A stretch of 64,000 nucleotides of DNA from Ligustrum vulgare (GCA_963555705.1 OY743179.1:21646692-21710691); one strand, 5' to 3'; shown: positions 11,806 through 23,841, counted from the stretch's first letter. The notes: a model not told the origin generated them from the letters alone. Translations and numbers: made by a program.

Positions 11806-12000
11806 TAAACGATAATGTCTTGCACGGTGCTGAAGACTTTTTTTTTTTTTTTTTTTAAATTCATGAAAATATGTTGATTATACAATTATATCAAATAAAA
11901 AATATAGTACAAATAATATTTTATTACAAAATATTATCGAATTCGAAATTGTAAAAAAGACAACACTAATCAAAGTAGGAAAAAAATACACATGCGTCTT
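11110..12000. repeat. About 370-bp tandem repeat, 2.4 copies
   Basis: A unit beginning GAAAATATGTTGA starts near 11117, 11488 and 11864 and shares ATAGTACAAATAATATT and ACAACACTAATCAAA blocks. The first two units end in CA microsatellites (about 11399-11420 and 11771-11800) followed by a poly-T tract. The third is cut off where the copia remnant begins. No gene is visible. Confidence 0.85.
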
Positions 12001-12101
12001 AAAGTGACAATATAGTTGATTTATCTACAAAAACACTGTCAACATCTACATTCAAGAAATCAGTTCACAAGATTGGAATGTATCGGCTCGTTGATTTATA
12101 G
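12001..12101 (+). pseudogene. C-terminal end of a copia polyprotein (RNase H tail)
   Basis: Translation gives VDLSTKTLSTSTFKK, then VHKIGMYRLVDL and a stop at 12099-12101. This is the hallmark C-terminus of plant Ty1/copia polyproteins (consensus type DLFTKALP..F..L). Everything upstream has been replaced by the tandem repeat. The TTACCAATGTTTTGTCC and TTTTAACGAAGCAGC stretches after the stop are typical of copia 3' untranslated DNA. Confidence 0.85.
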
Positions 12102-12313
12102 TGATCAACACTAGGAAGAGTAGTGTACTCTTTTTCCTTAACCAATGTTTTGTCCTAATGGGTTTTTCGGACGACGTTTTAACGAAGCAGCATTCATCTA
12201 CTTCAAGAATAATTGTACCCTTTTTCCTTCGTTTAATATTTTGTCCAATTGGATTTTTATCAAACAAGATTTTAATGAGACCGATATTTTGTCATATATC
12301 ATTCAAGGGGAAG

Positions 12314-12486
12314 TGTTGTAAATATTATATTGTATTGGTGAATGACAATTGTACCCCTATAACCCTAAGCATTATTATTTTGTATATCTTTATTTCTCCT
12401 ATATATATGGGATTCTGGTTTATAATAAAATACACAAATTTATTGGTCTCTTTATTTCTTCTATTTTTTCTCTCTAGGTTATAACA
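12314..12486 (+). repeat. 3' LTR of the truncated copia element
   Basis: A purine tract CAAGGGGAAG at 12304-12313 serves as polypurine tract. It is followed by TGTTGTAAATATTATATTG and ends at GGTTATAACA, giving a short LTR of 173 bp with TG...CA ends. It contains TATATATATGGG, a likely TATA region. No 5' LTR is present in the window. Confidence 0.75.
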
Positions 12487-13897
12487 ATAATACATATTTT
12501 GAATTATCTAGATATTCATATTCTTATTAGACAAAAAAAAAAACACGCCTCCGTTTGATACCACTGTTTGATTTATAAACTGATTTATTTATGATTTTGA
12601 GGTAAAAAGTAGTTGTTGAAAATTGAAAAGAAAAAATATGTGTGGTTAAAAAGTAATTTAAGAAATTGTGTGGTTTATAAACCAAAAATAAAAACGGAAG
12701 AATATATGTGTACCGGCCCTCTTCTGACTCCCCTTGCCTCCCCCACCCGCCCCACTCCCAGTCCCACCCCCGCCCTCCTCTTCTTAAGTATCAGCTTCAG
12801 AATGCAGCCTACCATTTAATTATTGGCATTTAATATGTCCATTCAAATCATTAAAACTTTTTATGATGTAAAAGCATGTTTGGCTAAACTGAAAAGGTTA
12901 ACATATATGTAAATAAGTAAGCTTCAAAAATAAATAATTTAATTCTCAATGATCAAAAAAAAAAAAAAAAAGGTAATTTTTATTTGTAAAAGAAATGGTA
13001 AATGGTCAAATATATTTTTAAATAAAAGTTGTATGCTTCTTTGGAAGGATCAAGTTAAAATTTAAGTAAAGGGGTGCCACATAAAATGTAGATAATTAAA
13101 GCCTGATAATAAGTTATGAGTTCAATGAAAATGTGATTAAAAAAAATGTGTTTAATTAATTTAAGTTATTATTTAAATTTTACAAAACATGCACTAATTT
13201 CTTATGTTAGAACTTGCCTGCCTAAATCAACACATGTTTAACCACTTGATTAAGTTTGGCAGGATATTATATTAGCTTCATCAATAAAACTAAATTTGAT
13301 TTTAAGTTATGCTAATGTTAAATGAAAGTTACCTATAAAGGAGGTAAAGGTATTTCTTAGAGGGCAGTTATGTGTAATATGTACAATGTATTAAATGTCT
13401 TCTGTTGTACCGCTGACTCTATTAAATGATTTTATTTTGTTGTATACTGTGTATTAAATATTTTCTGTAATACAGTTTGCTTTGTCTATTAATTGAATTT
13501 GTTTTATATGTGAGAACTTAATTATTAAGCTCCTGACGATCATTTTAGAGAAAAAAATAAAAAATATGTTTTGAATAGTGATTTTTTAGAGAATTTGTGA
13601 CTAAGAGTAGGGAAAATTTTGGATTTATATTTAGATTATTTTATTGTGTGTGAATACTGATTGAAAATTAATATGAGAAAAAATGAGTTTTGAAAAAAAT
13701 AATAATAATTATCATGGCTAAATATTGTAGCTTAAATATTTATTCTAAAAGAAATTTACATTATACATAAATTAATTCATGAATAAATTTATGGTGGGTC
13801 TCATGAAACCAAATCAAACTCATTTTCAACTACATGCATGTTTCAGAATAAAATTATTTTGTACGTAAATCCAAATTTTTTCCACCTTTGAACCTAA
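12487..13897. other. Intergenic DNA without recognisable gene
   Basis: Contains the second copy of the small MITE (about 12566-12692, ends GTTTATAAAC and GTTTATAAACC), a C-rich tract at 12717-12780 and otherwise AT-rich DNA. The short open frames here have no family features. Confidence 0.5.
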
Positions 13898-14322
13898 GGT
13901 CCCGTTCTCTTTGCTGTTTTGAGCCTGTTTTGAGTTTTCGATTTTTAGAAATATCGAAAACGCGTTAACTTTACCCATTTTCAGAAACGAGTTTTCCAAA
14001 ACACCAAAAAAATTACAAAGGAAACTCAAAACGAGTTTATTACGTTTTGGATATTTTGTGTTAAAAAGTCCAAAACGACCAAAACGCGCGTTTTGAATTT
14101 TTTTTTTTGGTAAATGTGAGACACTTCCTTCACTTGAAGTTCTTATATTATTTTGCCATTATATATAGATCCATGTTAAGATTTTTTTTTTTTTTTGTAA
14201 TTTTTTATTTTTTATTATTATTATTATTTTAAATGTGAGACACTTCCTTTACTTGAAGTTCTTATGTTATTTTGTCATTATATATAGATCCATGTTAAGA
14301 TTTTTTTTTTTTTTTTTTGTAA

Positions 14323-14397
<75 letters not shown>

Positions 14398-15126
14398 TTT
14401 TGTAAAAGTGAGAGATACTTCCTTCACTTGAAGTTCTTATGTTATTTTTTCATTATATATAGCTCATGTTAAGAATTTTTATTTTTTTTGTAAAAGTGAG
14501 ACACTTCATTCACTTGAAGTTCTTATATTATTTTGTCATTATATATAAATCCATTTTAAGATTTTTATTTTATTTTATTTATTTATTATTTTATTTTTTT
14601 TGTAAAAGTGAGACACTTCCTTCACTTGAAATTCTTATATTATTTTGTCATTATATAGATCCATGTTAAAAAAAAAAAAAAATTCTTTTTTTTTTGTAAT
14701 TTATTATTATTATTATTATTATTATTTGTAAATGTGAGACACTTCCTTCACTTGAAGTTCTTATATTATTTTGTTATTATATATAGATCCATGTTAAGAT
14801 TTTGTTGGTATGTGGTTAAATTTTTGTTTAGCTGAAACAATATTAATGATGAATTTATTGACATAGAGAACTAACTAATTTATTAACATTAAAATTAATG
14901 ATATTCAACAAATCAATCATTTTTTACATATAAAATATTACAAAATAAATATATCAAAAAATTACAAAGTAAACGCATTTTTCAGTTTTCTATTTTTTGA
15001 AAACAGTTTTCCAAAATCACAAAGAGAACATGTTTTCAGCAATCCCAAAACAAACAACCAAAATCCAAAATTCAAAACAAAATCCAAAACTCAAAATCCA
15101 AAATCGAAATACAAAGAGAACGCCCC
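13898..15126. mobile_element. Non-autonomous Harbinger derivative with tandem-array core
   Basis: TAA duplications at 13895-13897 and 15127-15129; ends GGTCCCGTTCTCTTTG and, complemented, GGGGCGTTCTCTTTG. The first ~200 bp and last ~290 bp closely match the intact Harbinger at 427-5557, including the CGAAAACGCG and ACGCGCGTTTTG blocks and the CAAAAC-rich 3' end. The genes are gone. In their place is a tandem array (14100-14810). The intact element's transposase would be expected to recognise these ends. Confidence 0.9.
14100..14810. repeat. Six-copy tandem array with ATT microsatellite
   Basis: A unit of about 65-70 conserved bases, built on GAGACACTTCCTTCACTTGA and ending ATAGATCCATGTTAAGA, occurs six times (near 14118, 14237, 14411, 14497, 14609 and 14735). 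Variable T-rich or ATT spacers separate the copies, the longest ATT run being 14321-14397. The array occupies the place of the two genes in the parent element. Confidence 0.9.
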
Positions 15127-15129
15127 TAA

Positions 15130-16874
15130 CATTCTCCCAAAAAAAAAAAAAAAAAAAAAAGCCATTTAAATGATTTTCAAATAGGGACTAAGTTAGATTC
15201 ATTGAATTAATGTGTCATGTATTAGCATAAACTACCAAATGGTGAATAGGCTTCCTTTTGAAGTCGGGACACTTTTTTTTTCATACCTAAGTAATGCATG
15301 AAAGGATCCTTAGAATGTTGAGAAATTTTGTGCTCGATCATATATTTATTTGTTCTAGAATATGTTGAGCCTTGATATGAATGAAGTGGGAATGCTTTGG
15401 GCCCAAAAAGAAAATGAATTGAAAGTTGGATACCATTTGTCCAAGTGATCGCTTGAACAGTTTCGACATGCGAACGCCTTAAAGCATAAAATCAAACTCA
15501 AGAGCATTTTGTTTGTGCCAAGCGGTAACTTGACTTATAATCAAGCAATCGCTTAGGCTTAATTTTTCGCCGTTGGGACAATTTTCATAATGTCTATTTT
15601 GGTGGCTTTTCATGAAAAGTCATGAGTGGTTGACTTGATTTCGTGGCATATGATTGGAAATCGATAAATATGAGACATATTTTCATTTCCAATAGAGAAT
15701 TCCATTATTGTGATTGAATTCAAACCAATTTCTCTATAACAAATGCTATTTTTTTCAAGTTTCTGAAGGAAACACTTGTACTTGGTATTTTCCTTCTAAA
15801 TAGGCTTTGAGTAATCTTGTTAACGAATTGTCGGTGAGTCCCGTAAGCAATCTCATTAACGAGAGAGGGAAATTATCTCTTTAGGACAACGAACACGTGT
15901 TAATTTGAGCCTGTATTGATCATTTTAAGCATTCTTGCAATTAATTAGTGATCTCGATCTTTTACTTAAAATCTCGAGTTATTTCCTTCCCTTAAAATCT
16001 CGAGTTATTTCCTTCCATTTATGTATTTATTTTTGTTTATCATTTTTTCCATTTTAATCACTAATGTTATTTAATCATTATATTGTTGATGTATAGTTTT
16101 CAGACCCCACTCTCATAAAATATTCCCAACATAATTTTATACCAAAATTATTTTAGAAAAAAAATTCACCGGGCTCCCCATCTCTCTCAGTCTCACTAGT
16201 AAAAGAACGACATAATTTTTACCTTTGTAAAAGAAGTTAATCATCAGCATTTCATTATCCCTATATGTTATAAGAGTTAGTTTTGAATCTACTAATCATA
16301 AGTCAATTTGAGTAGTATAAATCATTCAAATCATATAAGTTATTTCAGTCGTTCTTTTTTTTTTTATTATTTTTCCTTTTTTCTCAATTGGTTATTTCGA
16401 GTTTTCGTATTTGTTTATTATTATTATTATTATTTTTGCACTTTGATATAGCTTGTATGTGTATTCAATATATTTCACTTTGATTTGAAATGGAAATTTC
16501 TTATTAAGTAGCCTTCGATCCAATTTCCCATCTTTCAAAATATTGAATCAACTTTTATACTAAGTTATTAAATATACCATTACAATGATGCACGCATGTC
16601 TCACTAGTAATTGTACCAACAGTTTCCATGAACAGAAGCTACTCAACATCCCGTTAAATCATCGCAAGGCCTTATATGTGTAAATTTACGAGATTAGCTT
16701 CTAATTTCAACTTGACCTGACGCCTAAAATTTAGAACTGAAATTTGTTTTTATGAAGGTGAGGTTAGAATTTAAGGAAAGTAAGTACTTTTAAAATAAAT
16801 AACTTTTTTACTTATCAAATTAAAAATAAGTCACTTATTTGGTAGTAATATAAGAGTTTTCTTATAAAAAGTAG
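15130..16874. other. Unassigned DNA, possibly LTR-like in 15400-16030
   Basis: No gene is visible. From 15400 to 16030 the sequence has lower A/T bias and phrases such as CTCATTAACGAGAGAGGG and repeated AAAATCTCGAGTTATTTCCT that resemble plant copia LTR ends. I found no matching partner or target duplication, so it is not named. Confidence 0.3.
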
Positions 16875-17694
16875 TGTCATAGATTCTAGGGGGTTCGCAA
16901 TAATTCAATAAACACAACAGAAACAAAAAATACAGAATACAATAACTTCAAATACTAGGATTTATGTCCAAAGGGTCGAGTTTCCCCAACCTCTAGCAAT
17001 GTCTCGTTGAAACTCCACAAATGTGGATTACAGCTTCTATATATTGAAATAATCACAAAGAATCAAGATATCAAGTATTACAAACCAAATCTAAATAGAT
17101 CGATCAAAGACCAGAACCAGAAAATCCTCAATCTCACATGGCATATCACACAAATGAAGATCTATACATCAAACCTCACTACGCCACTTGATCTATGATA
17201 TAGCTCAAGTTACTGAGATTTTACTCAGAAGAACGTAATGAACAATGAGATCAGAGATGGAGACTGAAGATGCGAGAAAAAAGAGAGACTTTAGGATTAT
17301 AATGAATCTTACCCAAAAAAAAACAGTCAACTGGTATATTTATATAACATCCAATGGCCAAAATTCAATCATGCAGATCAACGGCTTAGAATAAGTCTAG
17401 AGTCAGGCTTTTGCAAGAAGGCACGTTCCAAAAACACATCTTTTCCTAATAAGTGACTTGTGTCACATTTTTATCACGATCTCCACCTTGATATAAGTAT
17501 TGCAATAATGTCAACCAAAAACCCTCTTATCTATTGCTTTTTGCATTGTTGCTTTCTTGGAGGTCAGGCTTATGCCCACTCCTTCTATGTACTATTTATT
17601 TATGATGTTGACTCATGATCACATGTGGATAAATTGTGAGCGGCCCAAACTAAAAAAAAAAAAAAAAAAAAAAATGTCAACAAAAAATCCAACA
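16875..17694 (-). repeat. Possible 3' LTR of the minus-strand copia relic
   Basis: Read on the minus strand the block begins TGTTGGATTTTTTGTTGACA at 17694 and could end ATCTATGACA at 16875, giving TG...CA ends over 820 bp. It lies downstream of the copia RNase H remnant in the same orientation. There is no second LTR to compare, so its limits are provisional. Confidence 0.4.
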
Positions 17695-17894
17695 ACTTCT
17701 AAGTACCTGTAAACAAAACAAAAATAAAATTTACAAATTTACAAATTAAAGTATAAAAAATAATCAGAACTTCAATTTACCCTTTGTCACTGTTTAATAG
17801 ACTCAAACAGCTCTCAAACTTACTTAAACGTAGGATTTTTTTCTCAAAAAGTAACTAAGTTGATAGAGACAATATTATCTCTAATAAAATGCAA

Positions 17895-19247
17895 ATTTAC
17901 GTCAATATGTTTCGTTTCTTTCATGAAAAACTTGGTTTTTACATAGATGAATTGTAGACGGACTATTTGAATATAAAATAGGAGAATCATAGGAATATCC
18001 TAATTTACAAAACTTGCCTTTCAACCAAAGTAATTCTTTAATAGATTTATTCATGGAAATGTATTCAAATTCGGTAGTTGAAAGAGTAGCAATATGCTGC
18101 AATTGAGATTTTCAGCTAAAATATGCATCATACTCCCTCAACCCCAATTATATAGGCCGTATTTTCTTTTTCTCTTATCCCAATTAGATAGACTTGTTTC
18201 TTTATTGGAAAATATTTATTTTGTTTGTTTACTAATGTACCCATATTCATTAATTTCAATAATAATAGTTTTGATACTTAAATAGGGGTAAGTTGAGAAT
18301 TTTCTTTACAAAAATTACATTTTCAATAACATTAAGCCTTTGTTTGAATCTCATTAAATTTTTCTTTTTTTTCTACAGTATTCAATATCAACTATCAATT
18401 AAAAGTCAAGTCCACAATATTTGACTTTTCAACAAAATCTCAACCATCTATTCTCCTAAAAATCACTATTCATTTTTTTTTAAAAAAAAAAACTCTTTTT
18501 AAACAATATCAAACACATTATAAATATGTTTTCTTAATATGTATAAAAAGTCAAACAAACCTATATAATTGAGACGGAGGGAGTAGATAGTAAACACATA
18601 AGATGTAATAGACATTCTATTATCCCTATCACTAGCATAGTTATCATCAACATATCCTTTTAATTTTATTCCTTCAAAACTTCTTCTAAAGGTTAAAATT
18701 ATCTCTAAAGTTCCATTTAAGTACCTAGTTTTCCATTTTAAGGCTTCCCAATGGTTAGGTTCAAGATTGGACATATATCTACTTAACAGATTGATAGAAT
18801 GTGTAGTGTCAAGCCTTGTACAGATCATAATATACATGTAGAACCAACAACAATTGAATAAGGTATTTTTTCATATATTCAAACTCTTGTTTTAGGGCAA
18901 TCATTTTTATTTTAAACAAAATGATTAGCTAATGAAACACTACAAGTTTTAACAGAAGATATAGCAAACTTTTCACAATCTTTAAAATATAAGAAGTTTG
19001 GATTAATCTAAGAAAATGTTTTGGCTTGTTTCTTATAATTTCCATGCCCAAAATTATTTTAGCATTTCCTAAATCTTTCATATCAAACTCAGAAAATAAG
19101 ACTTTCTTTACATGCATAATCTGTTTAATACAAGAACTTATAAGCAGCTTATCATCAACATACAATAAAAGAAACACACTTGCTTCAGTTTCAATTTGCA
19201 ACTTATAATACAGACAATGATCATATTTGTGGTAAAATTGATACAAG
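17895..19247 (-). pseudogene. Copia reverse transcriptase-RNase H relic (split by Stowaway)
   Basis: Minus-strand fragment of a Ty1/copia polyprotein. From 19246 the reading gives YDHCLYYK, then the catalytic FLLLYVDDKLLIS and EFDMKDLGNAKIILGMEI. From 18837 comes CTRLDTTHSINLLSRYMSN and LKGYVDDNYASDRDNRMS, the RNase H entry region. After a 451-bp insertion it resumes with LQHIATLSTTEFEYIS, KELLWLKGKFCKLGY and IHLCKNQVFHERNETY. Frames change several times and a Trp codon has become TGA, so it is dead. It stops at 19247, where a plus-strand copia LTR begins. Its integrase portion is probably the minus-strand piece at 36430-37432, the two having been separated by that insertion. Confidence 0.88.
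18133..18583. mobile_element. Stowaway-type (Tc1/mariner) MITE
   Basis: TA at 18131-18132 and 18584-18585; ends CTCCCTCAACCCCAATTATA and the complement of TATATAATTGAGACGGAGGGAG. CTCCCTCCGTC is the classic Stowaway terminus. It interrupts the copia RNase H relic, and deleting it with one TA restores continuity of that domain. Confidence 0.9.
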
Positions 19248-19784
19248 TGGAAGTTGGAGGACCAACTTGTAAACTCGCATTATCTAATAATACGGCTTAT
19301 TAGATGTTAATGGCATGATCCTTTGATCCTGAAATGTGAGCCATCTGATTTGGTGATCTGATCCTGACCGTTGGATTAAGCTTTATACTCTTGGTTTGGC
19401 TTTTGAGTCTTCCAGACTCTTCGATTTACTCTCTCAAACGAAAACCATAATTCTCTCTTAATCTCGCACTGCGCCTCTTCAACCTTTGGTTGATCTGAGT
19501 TATGATCATATACTTTCTTGATGAAATCGTTTGCAAACCTTTGATTTGCAAACATTTTGAGTGTTAGTTGTAGTGAGAAGTTAGTGTAGTGAGTTATCTT
19601 AATGATTTGAGCTGTATCAAGAGTTTCTTCTTTATGTTCTTGGGCGATCTGTTGAGAAGCAGCCAAAAGTTGGGCCAACTTGGGCCTTCGGGCATAAAAA
19701 TTGCTTTTGTTCATTACATTTATTATTTGGTTATCTTGTTACACTTCCACTATGTGGTTATTATGAACCCTTGTTATTGTAACA
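19248..19784 (+). repeat. 5' LTR of the plus-strand copia
   Basis: The block runs from TGGAAGTTGGAGGACC to CTTGTTATTGTAACA and has TG...CA ends. It is followed at 19787 by TGGTATCAGATCCC, which matches a primer site for initiator-methionine tRNA, the usual copia primer. The left limit is set by where the minus-strand copia relic stops, so it is an inference. Confidence 0.65.
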
Positions 19785-19786
19785 AG

Positions 19787-19800
19787 TGGTATCAGATCCC
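19787..19800 (+). promoter_or_regulatory. Primer-binding site (initiator Met tRNA type)
   Basis: TGGTATCAGATCCC lies two bases after the LTR end. TGGTATCAGAGC is the standard copia primer site, so one mismatch region is present. Confidence 0.75.
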
Positions 19801-20337
19801 TATTAAAGAGTTCTTGGCATAAAGTGGCTCTCTGGTTGAATGATCTGGTTTTCTTGATACTGGTATTCTGGTATTCTTGCTTTTGGATTCGCATCTAATG
19901 AACACTACGTATTTGCTCGGTGATATCTAAACCCTAGCATCCTTTTCTCTCAATATTTGTGACTTTGTGTGTATATTTGTTTTTGTATAATATACTTGGA
20001 AAATATTGTGACTTGAATACACGTTTCTGTAAGCTTTTCTGAGTGATTGTCATTCTGTAGTAATATCAGTTAATATTACCTTGTGACTTGCTTGTTTTGT
20101 TGATACCCTTGACCTGAGAACAAGAATATCACGGAAACCTGGGGTCACTAAACAGTGTATAAACTGCTTGACCTAGAAACTGCATAAGTGCATTGTATGT
20201 GTGAATGTGCTTTTGTCTCAGTTGATCTGAATCAGTTATTTAAACTAAGTAATATATTCTTTATGAACTTTACTTGGTTGAGTTTTACTTGTGCTCCCTA
20301 TTACACTGCCTTGTTCTTTGTGATAGTCTATAATAAT

Positions 20338-20476
20338 ATGGGGTCTAGTAAATTTTATCATGAGATATTTAATGAGAGGGGTGATTTCCTATTTGGAAAC
20401 AGAAATTGAAAGCTCACTTAATTCAATTAAAGGTATCTAAAGCTATAGAAGGAAAATTTCCTGAAGATATGACTGG
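20338..20476 (+). pseudogene. Copia gag, N-terminal piece
   Basis: Starts MGSSKFYHEIFNERGDFLFG, resembling copia gag N-termini (type KF.IE.F.G..DF..W). An in-frame stop follows RN, where a Trp codon would be expected, then the frame continues into KFPEDMTG. It is cut at 20476 by the gypsy insertion and resumes at 33709. Confidence 0.75.
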
Positions 20477-20483
20477 TGATAAG

Positions 20484-21958
20484 TGATAAGTGCATTTTAT
20501 GCACTTATTTACGTGCTTAAATTAGGATTTTATATAGTCATTTGAGAATAATTGCTACTAATTTATTTATCATTTGTACATATTTCAGTTTTATTTCGAA
20601 ATCAAGAAAATGGAGCAATTAGAGGAAATAAAAGCAAAAGGGGAGGAAATTGAACCAAAATTGAGCAAAGCAGGAGTGCTGGATGAAGAACATGGATAAA
20701 GAAGGAGAATCGTGGAAGAAAAGACGATATCGAAGATTTTCAAAAGTATAAGGATCAAATTGTTTCAATCAGAAGATGGGGACTTGAGGAGAAATAAAGG
20801 ATGAGGACCAAGTTTAAGAATTTTAAATATAAAAATTGAATCCAGAAATACAAACGTGCAGTCGCACGGTTGAATAAGGCGTGCGGCCGCACGAACAAAA
20901 AAACAGGCGACTTAAGGTTGGCTTTTCGAGGCTGTGATCGCGCACTTTTGAACCGTGTGGTCGCACGGTAGTCCCGACTGGGCCACTGGTGGGCTTTTCA
21001 CGCGAATTCGGATTTAATTCATCCCTTTTCGCCTAGGTCAGAGGGGAGGCATATATATAGAAGAGGACACACGAATTGAGACATTCATTCTTGACCTAAG
21101 ACACCAAAAAGCACATCAAAGTTTTGGACAGCGGCTTTGTGGAAGATTCATCCTCACTTTCTTGTATTTTTCATATTATAGGTGATGGAGTTCTTTTATA
21201 TTTGTGATTTACGATTCACAATGTATCTAGGCTAATTTTCTATTGTGCTGGGATTATGATGAAGTCTTAGATATTTATTTCATGTGTTGGTTTACTTAAT
21301 TTCATGACAATTGGTATTTTGAGTAATTGATTCGTTTTAGTTTCATCTATAATTTTGATGCATGAATTATATGATGTTTGTGGTGAATTTCTATGATCGA
21401 AAGAGTGGAATTTCGCTAGACTTGAATCAATGGCCATAGGGTTCGATAGGGATAGAAATATACCACTATACCCTATGTGATCTTTTCATGTTCTTGTTTG
21501 ATTAATGCTTTCCTAAATATTAGCATTCATCATAGAAATATAGGCAGATCGTAATTAGGAAAAGGCTTAATTCTTGTTCGAAAGAGAGTTTTAGGCATTA
21601 TAGGAACATTGATCGTCAATAATATACCTTGTCATGGATTATTTGAATCAAAGTGTGAAATATCAATACTGAGATGGATTCTAAATCCTAGCACTTCATT
21701 CACATATATTTGTTAAACAAATCTTGAAATTTCCATTTACTTATTTATTTGATCAATAATTTTAGATTTCTTTGATATTTTAGTCTAATCATTTAGGATC
21801 CATTATAAATCACTACAAATTCATTTGTTTTGGTTAAGGTTAATAATTTAAGGAAATATATCAACTCAATCCTTGTGGGAACGACATTCGGACTCAAATC
21901 CGTTGTATTACTTGTTCGACACCGTACACATGCGGTAAGAGTGAAAATTAGTCGATCA
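20484..21958 (+). repeat. 5' LTR of element I
   Basis: 1,475 bp, TGATAAG...GATCA. It opens with a stem-loop, AAGTGCATTTTATGCACTT. A GC-rich part around 20850-20985 includes the 14-bp palindrome CGTGCGGCCGCACG (20880-20893). The TATA box is probably CATATATATAGAAG at about 21049. Confidence 0.9.
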
Positions 21959-21961
21959 AGT

Positions 21962-21980
21962 TTTTGGCGCCGTTGCCGAG
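21962..21980 (+). promoter_or_regulatory. Primer-binding site of element I
   Basis: TTTTGGCGCCGTTGCCGAGG follows the LTR end by a few bases. TGGCGCCGTTGCCGGGG is complementary to the 3' end of tRNA-Asp, the primer typical of Athila-type elements; one substitution is present. Confidence 0.8.
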
Positions 21981-22217
21981 GAATTGTAGTCTAGATTTAT
22001 TTCTAAGTTATTTTCACTAATTCGAACTTTTAGATTTATTTAAATTTTCCTTCTTTATTTCAGTTCATACATTTTCCTTCATTTGTTTCTCGCAGATTTG
22101 TGTATGCGAAGTTCGAGACACGGAGATCTTCTAGAAGTTGACCCGGAAATCGAACGCACTTTTCATCGCAAGCTAAGAGAGGCAAAATTAGTAGAAAAAC
22201 AACAAAAATAGCAAGAT

Positions 22218-23837
22218 ATGACAAACAACTTGGGAAATCAAGAATTGCAAGTTCAAGATGAAGGGAACATGCTAATTGGGGACTTTATGACTCCGCAAAT
22301 AATTCAAAATCAGTCAAGTATTGTCTACCCTCCATTTGGTCAGCCAAACTTCCAGTTAAAAATAAATGTTATCCATTTATTTCAAAATGGACATCAATTT
22401 TATGGAAGATCCGATGAAAATCCACACACCCATGTATCGAGGTTTTTAGAGCTTTGCCAACACTTCAAGTTTCAAGGGATATCAGATGATGCCATCAGAC
22501 TTCGTCTTTTTCCACATACTCTGAGAGATAGAGCTTTGGAATGGTTAGATTCTCGACCTACAGCTAGCATAACAACATGGAGTGATCTGGCTCAGAAGTT
22601 CTGTACAAAGTTCTTCCCCCCAGTCAAAATTGCAAAGCTCAAACACGACATATCAGTATTTCAACAATAGGATGCAGAGTCATTTGATGAGGCATGTAAC
22701 AGATTTAAAAACATGCTCAGGAAGTGTCCTCATCATGGGATTTCGAGAGGAGTGCAAGTACAGTATTTCTACGCAGGGTTGCTTCCTCAATTCAAAAGTC
22801 TAGTAGACTCATCATCAAATGGGTCACTTTCTACTAAGACTATTAATGAAGCATTGGAGTTGTTTGAAAGAATTGCTAACACCAATGCAATGTGGGCCTC
22901 AGACCGAGTACTCCAAAAGAGACCTGGGGGAGTGTATGAGGTGGATAATTATACGGTCTTATCCGCAAAAATCGACTCTTTGGTAAATAAGGTGAAAAGC
23001 ATAGCAATGGCTGGAAATCCAATAAAGAATGCCAGAACACTCTGCGAAGAATGTGGTGCAGACCATAACACTTCAGATTGTCCTATCTTAGCTCAGCTAC
23101 TAGAGCAAGTTGATTTTGTTCAAGGAGGTGGTCGTCCATAAAATAATCCCTATTCAAATTCATACAATCCAGGGTGGCGAAATCATCCTAACTTTGGATG
23201 GAGGGACAATCAAAATACAGGAAGACCACAAAAACCTATGTACCAACAAGAGGAGAAGAAATCTTCAATTGAGGATCTACTTGGGAAGTTTATCGAGAAA
23301 ATCGAGCAGTATATGGGAAAAAATGATCAGTTTATGAGAAGGACAGAGACTACACTCCAAAATCAACATGCAGCTATAAAGAACCTGGAAACACAGGTGG
23401 GGCAGATGGCGATAGCTATTTCAGGGAGACAGCAGGGTACTCTACCTAGTAACACAGAAATAAATCCTAGAGAGCATGTGAAAGCCATTACTACTAGAAG
23501 TGGGACCCAACTACCAGAGATCGGTGTTAAACAATCAGCTGCTAACCATGATAAGGGGGTAGAACAGGAAGCAGAGCAGAATCGAGCATCAGAGAATACG
23601 TCTGAAACAAAGGATGGGTCAAGTAAGGTGAAATCACCAATTATGCCTTACGAAACCCCAATTCCTTTTCCACAGAGGTTAAAAAATCAGAAGATGGACA
23701 AACAATTCGAGAAATTTCAAAACATCTTCAAAAAGATCCATATCAACATCCCCTTCGCAGATGCACTTGCGCAAATGCCCAGTTATGCAAGATTCATGAA
23801 GGACATCCTAACACAAAAGAAAGCTGGAGGAAAATAA
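22218..23837 (+). pseudogene. Athila-like gag with two stops
   Basis: Capsid/nucleocapsid precursor. A retrotransposon gag domain is visible: FYGRSDENPHTHVSRFLELC, LRLFPHTLRDRALEWLDSRP, TTWSDLAQKFCTKFFPP, then RKCPHHGISRGVQVQYFYAG. A cysteine/histidine cluster, CEECGADHNTSDCP, stands where this family has its knuckle-like motif. All three open stretches share one frame, so the stops at 22668-22670 (TAG, after QQ) and 23139-23141 (TAA, after GRP) are single nonsense changes of glutamine-type codons, consistent with C-to-T decay. A frameshift near 23815-23822 separates gag from pol. The C-terminal half has a charged helix IEDLLGKFIEKIEQYMGK, and then ITTRSGTQLPE before the protease. Confidence 0.88.
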
Positions 23838-23841
23838 GACA

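Noticed and set aside
17007..17198. Small open frame within the minus-strand copia LTR
   Set aside because: It lies inside the presumed LTR and has no family features.
19376..19714. Open frame on the minus strand opposite the copia LTR
   Set aside because: It is a shadow of the LTR, with no recognisable domain.
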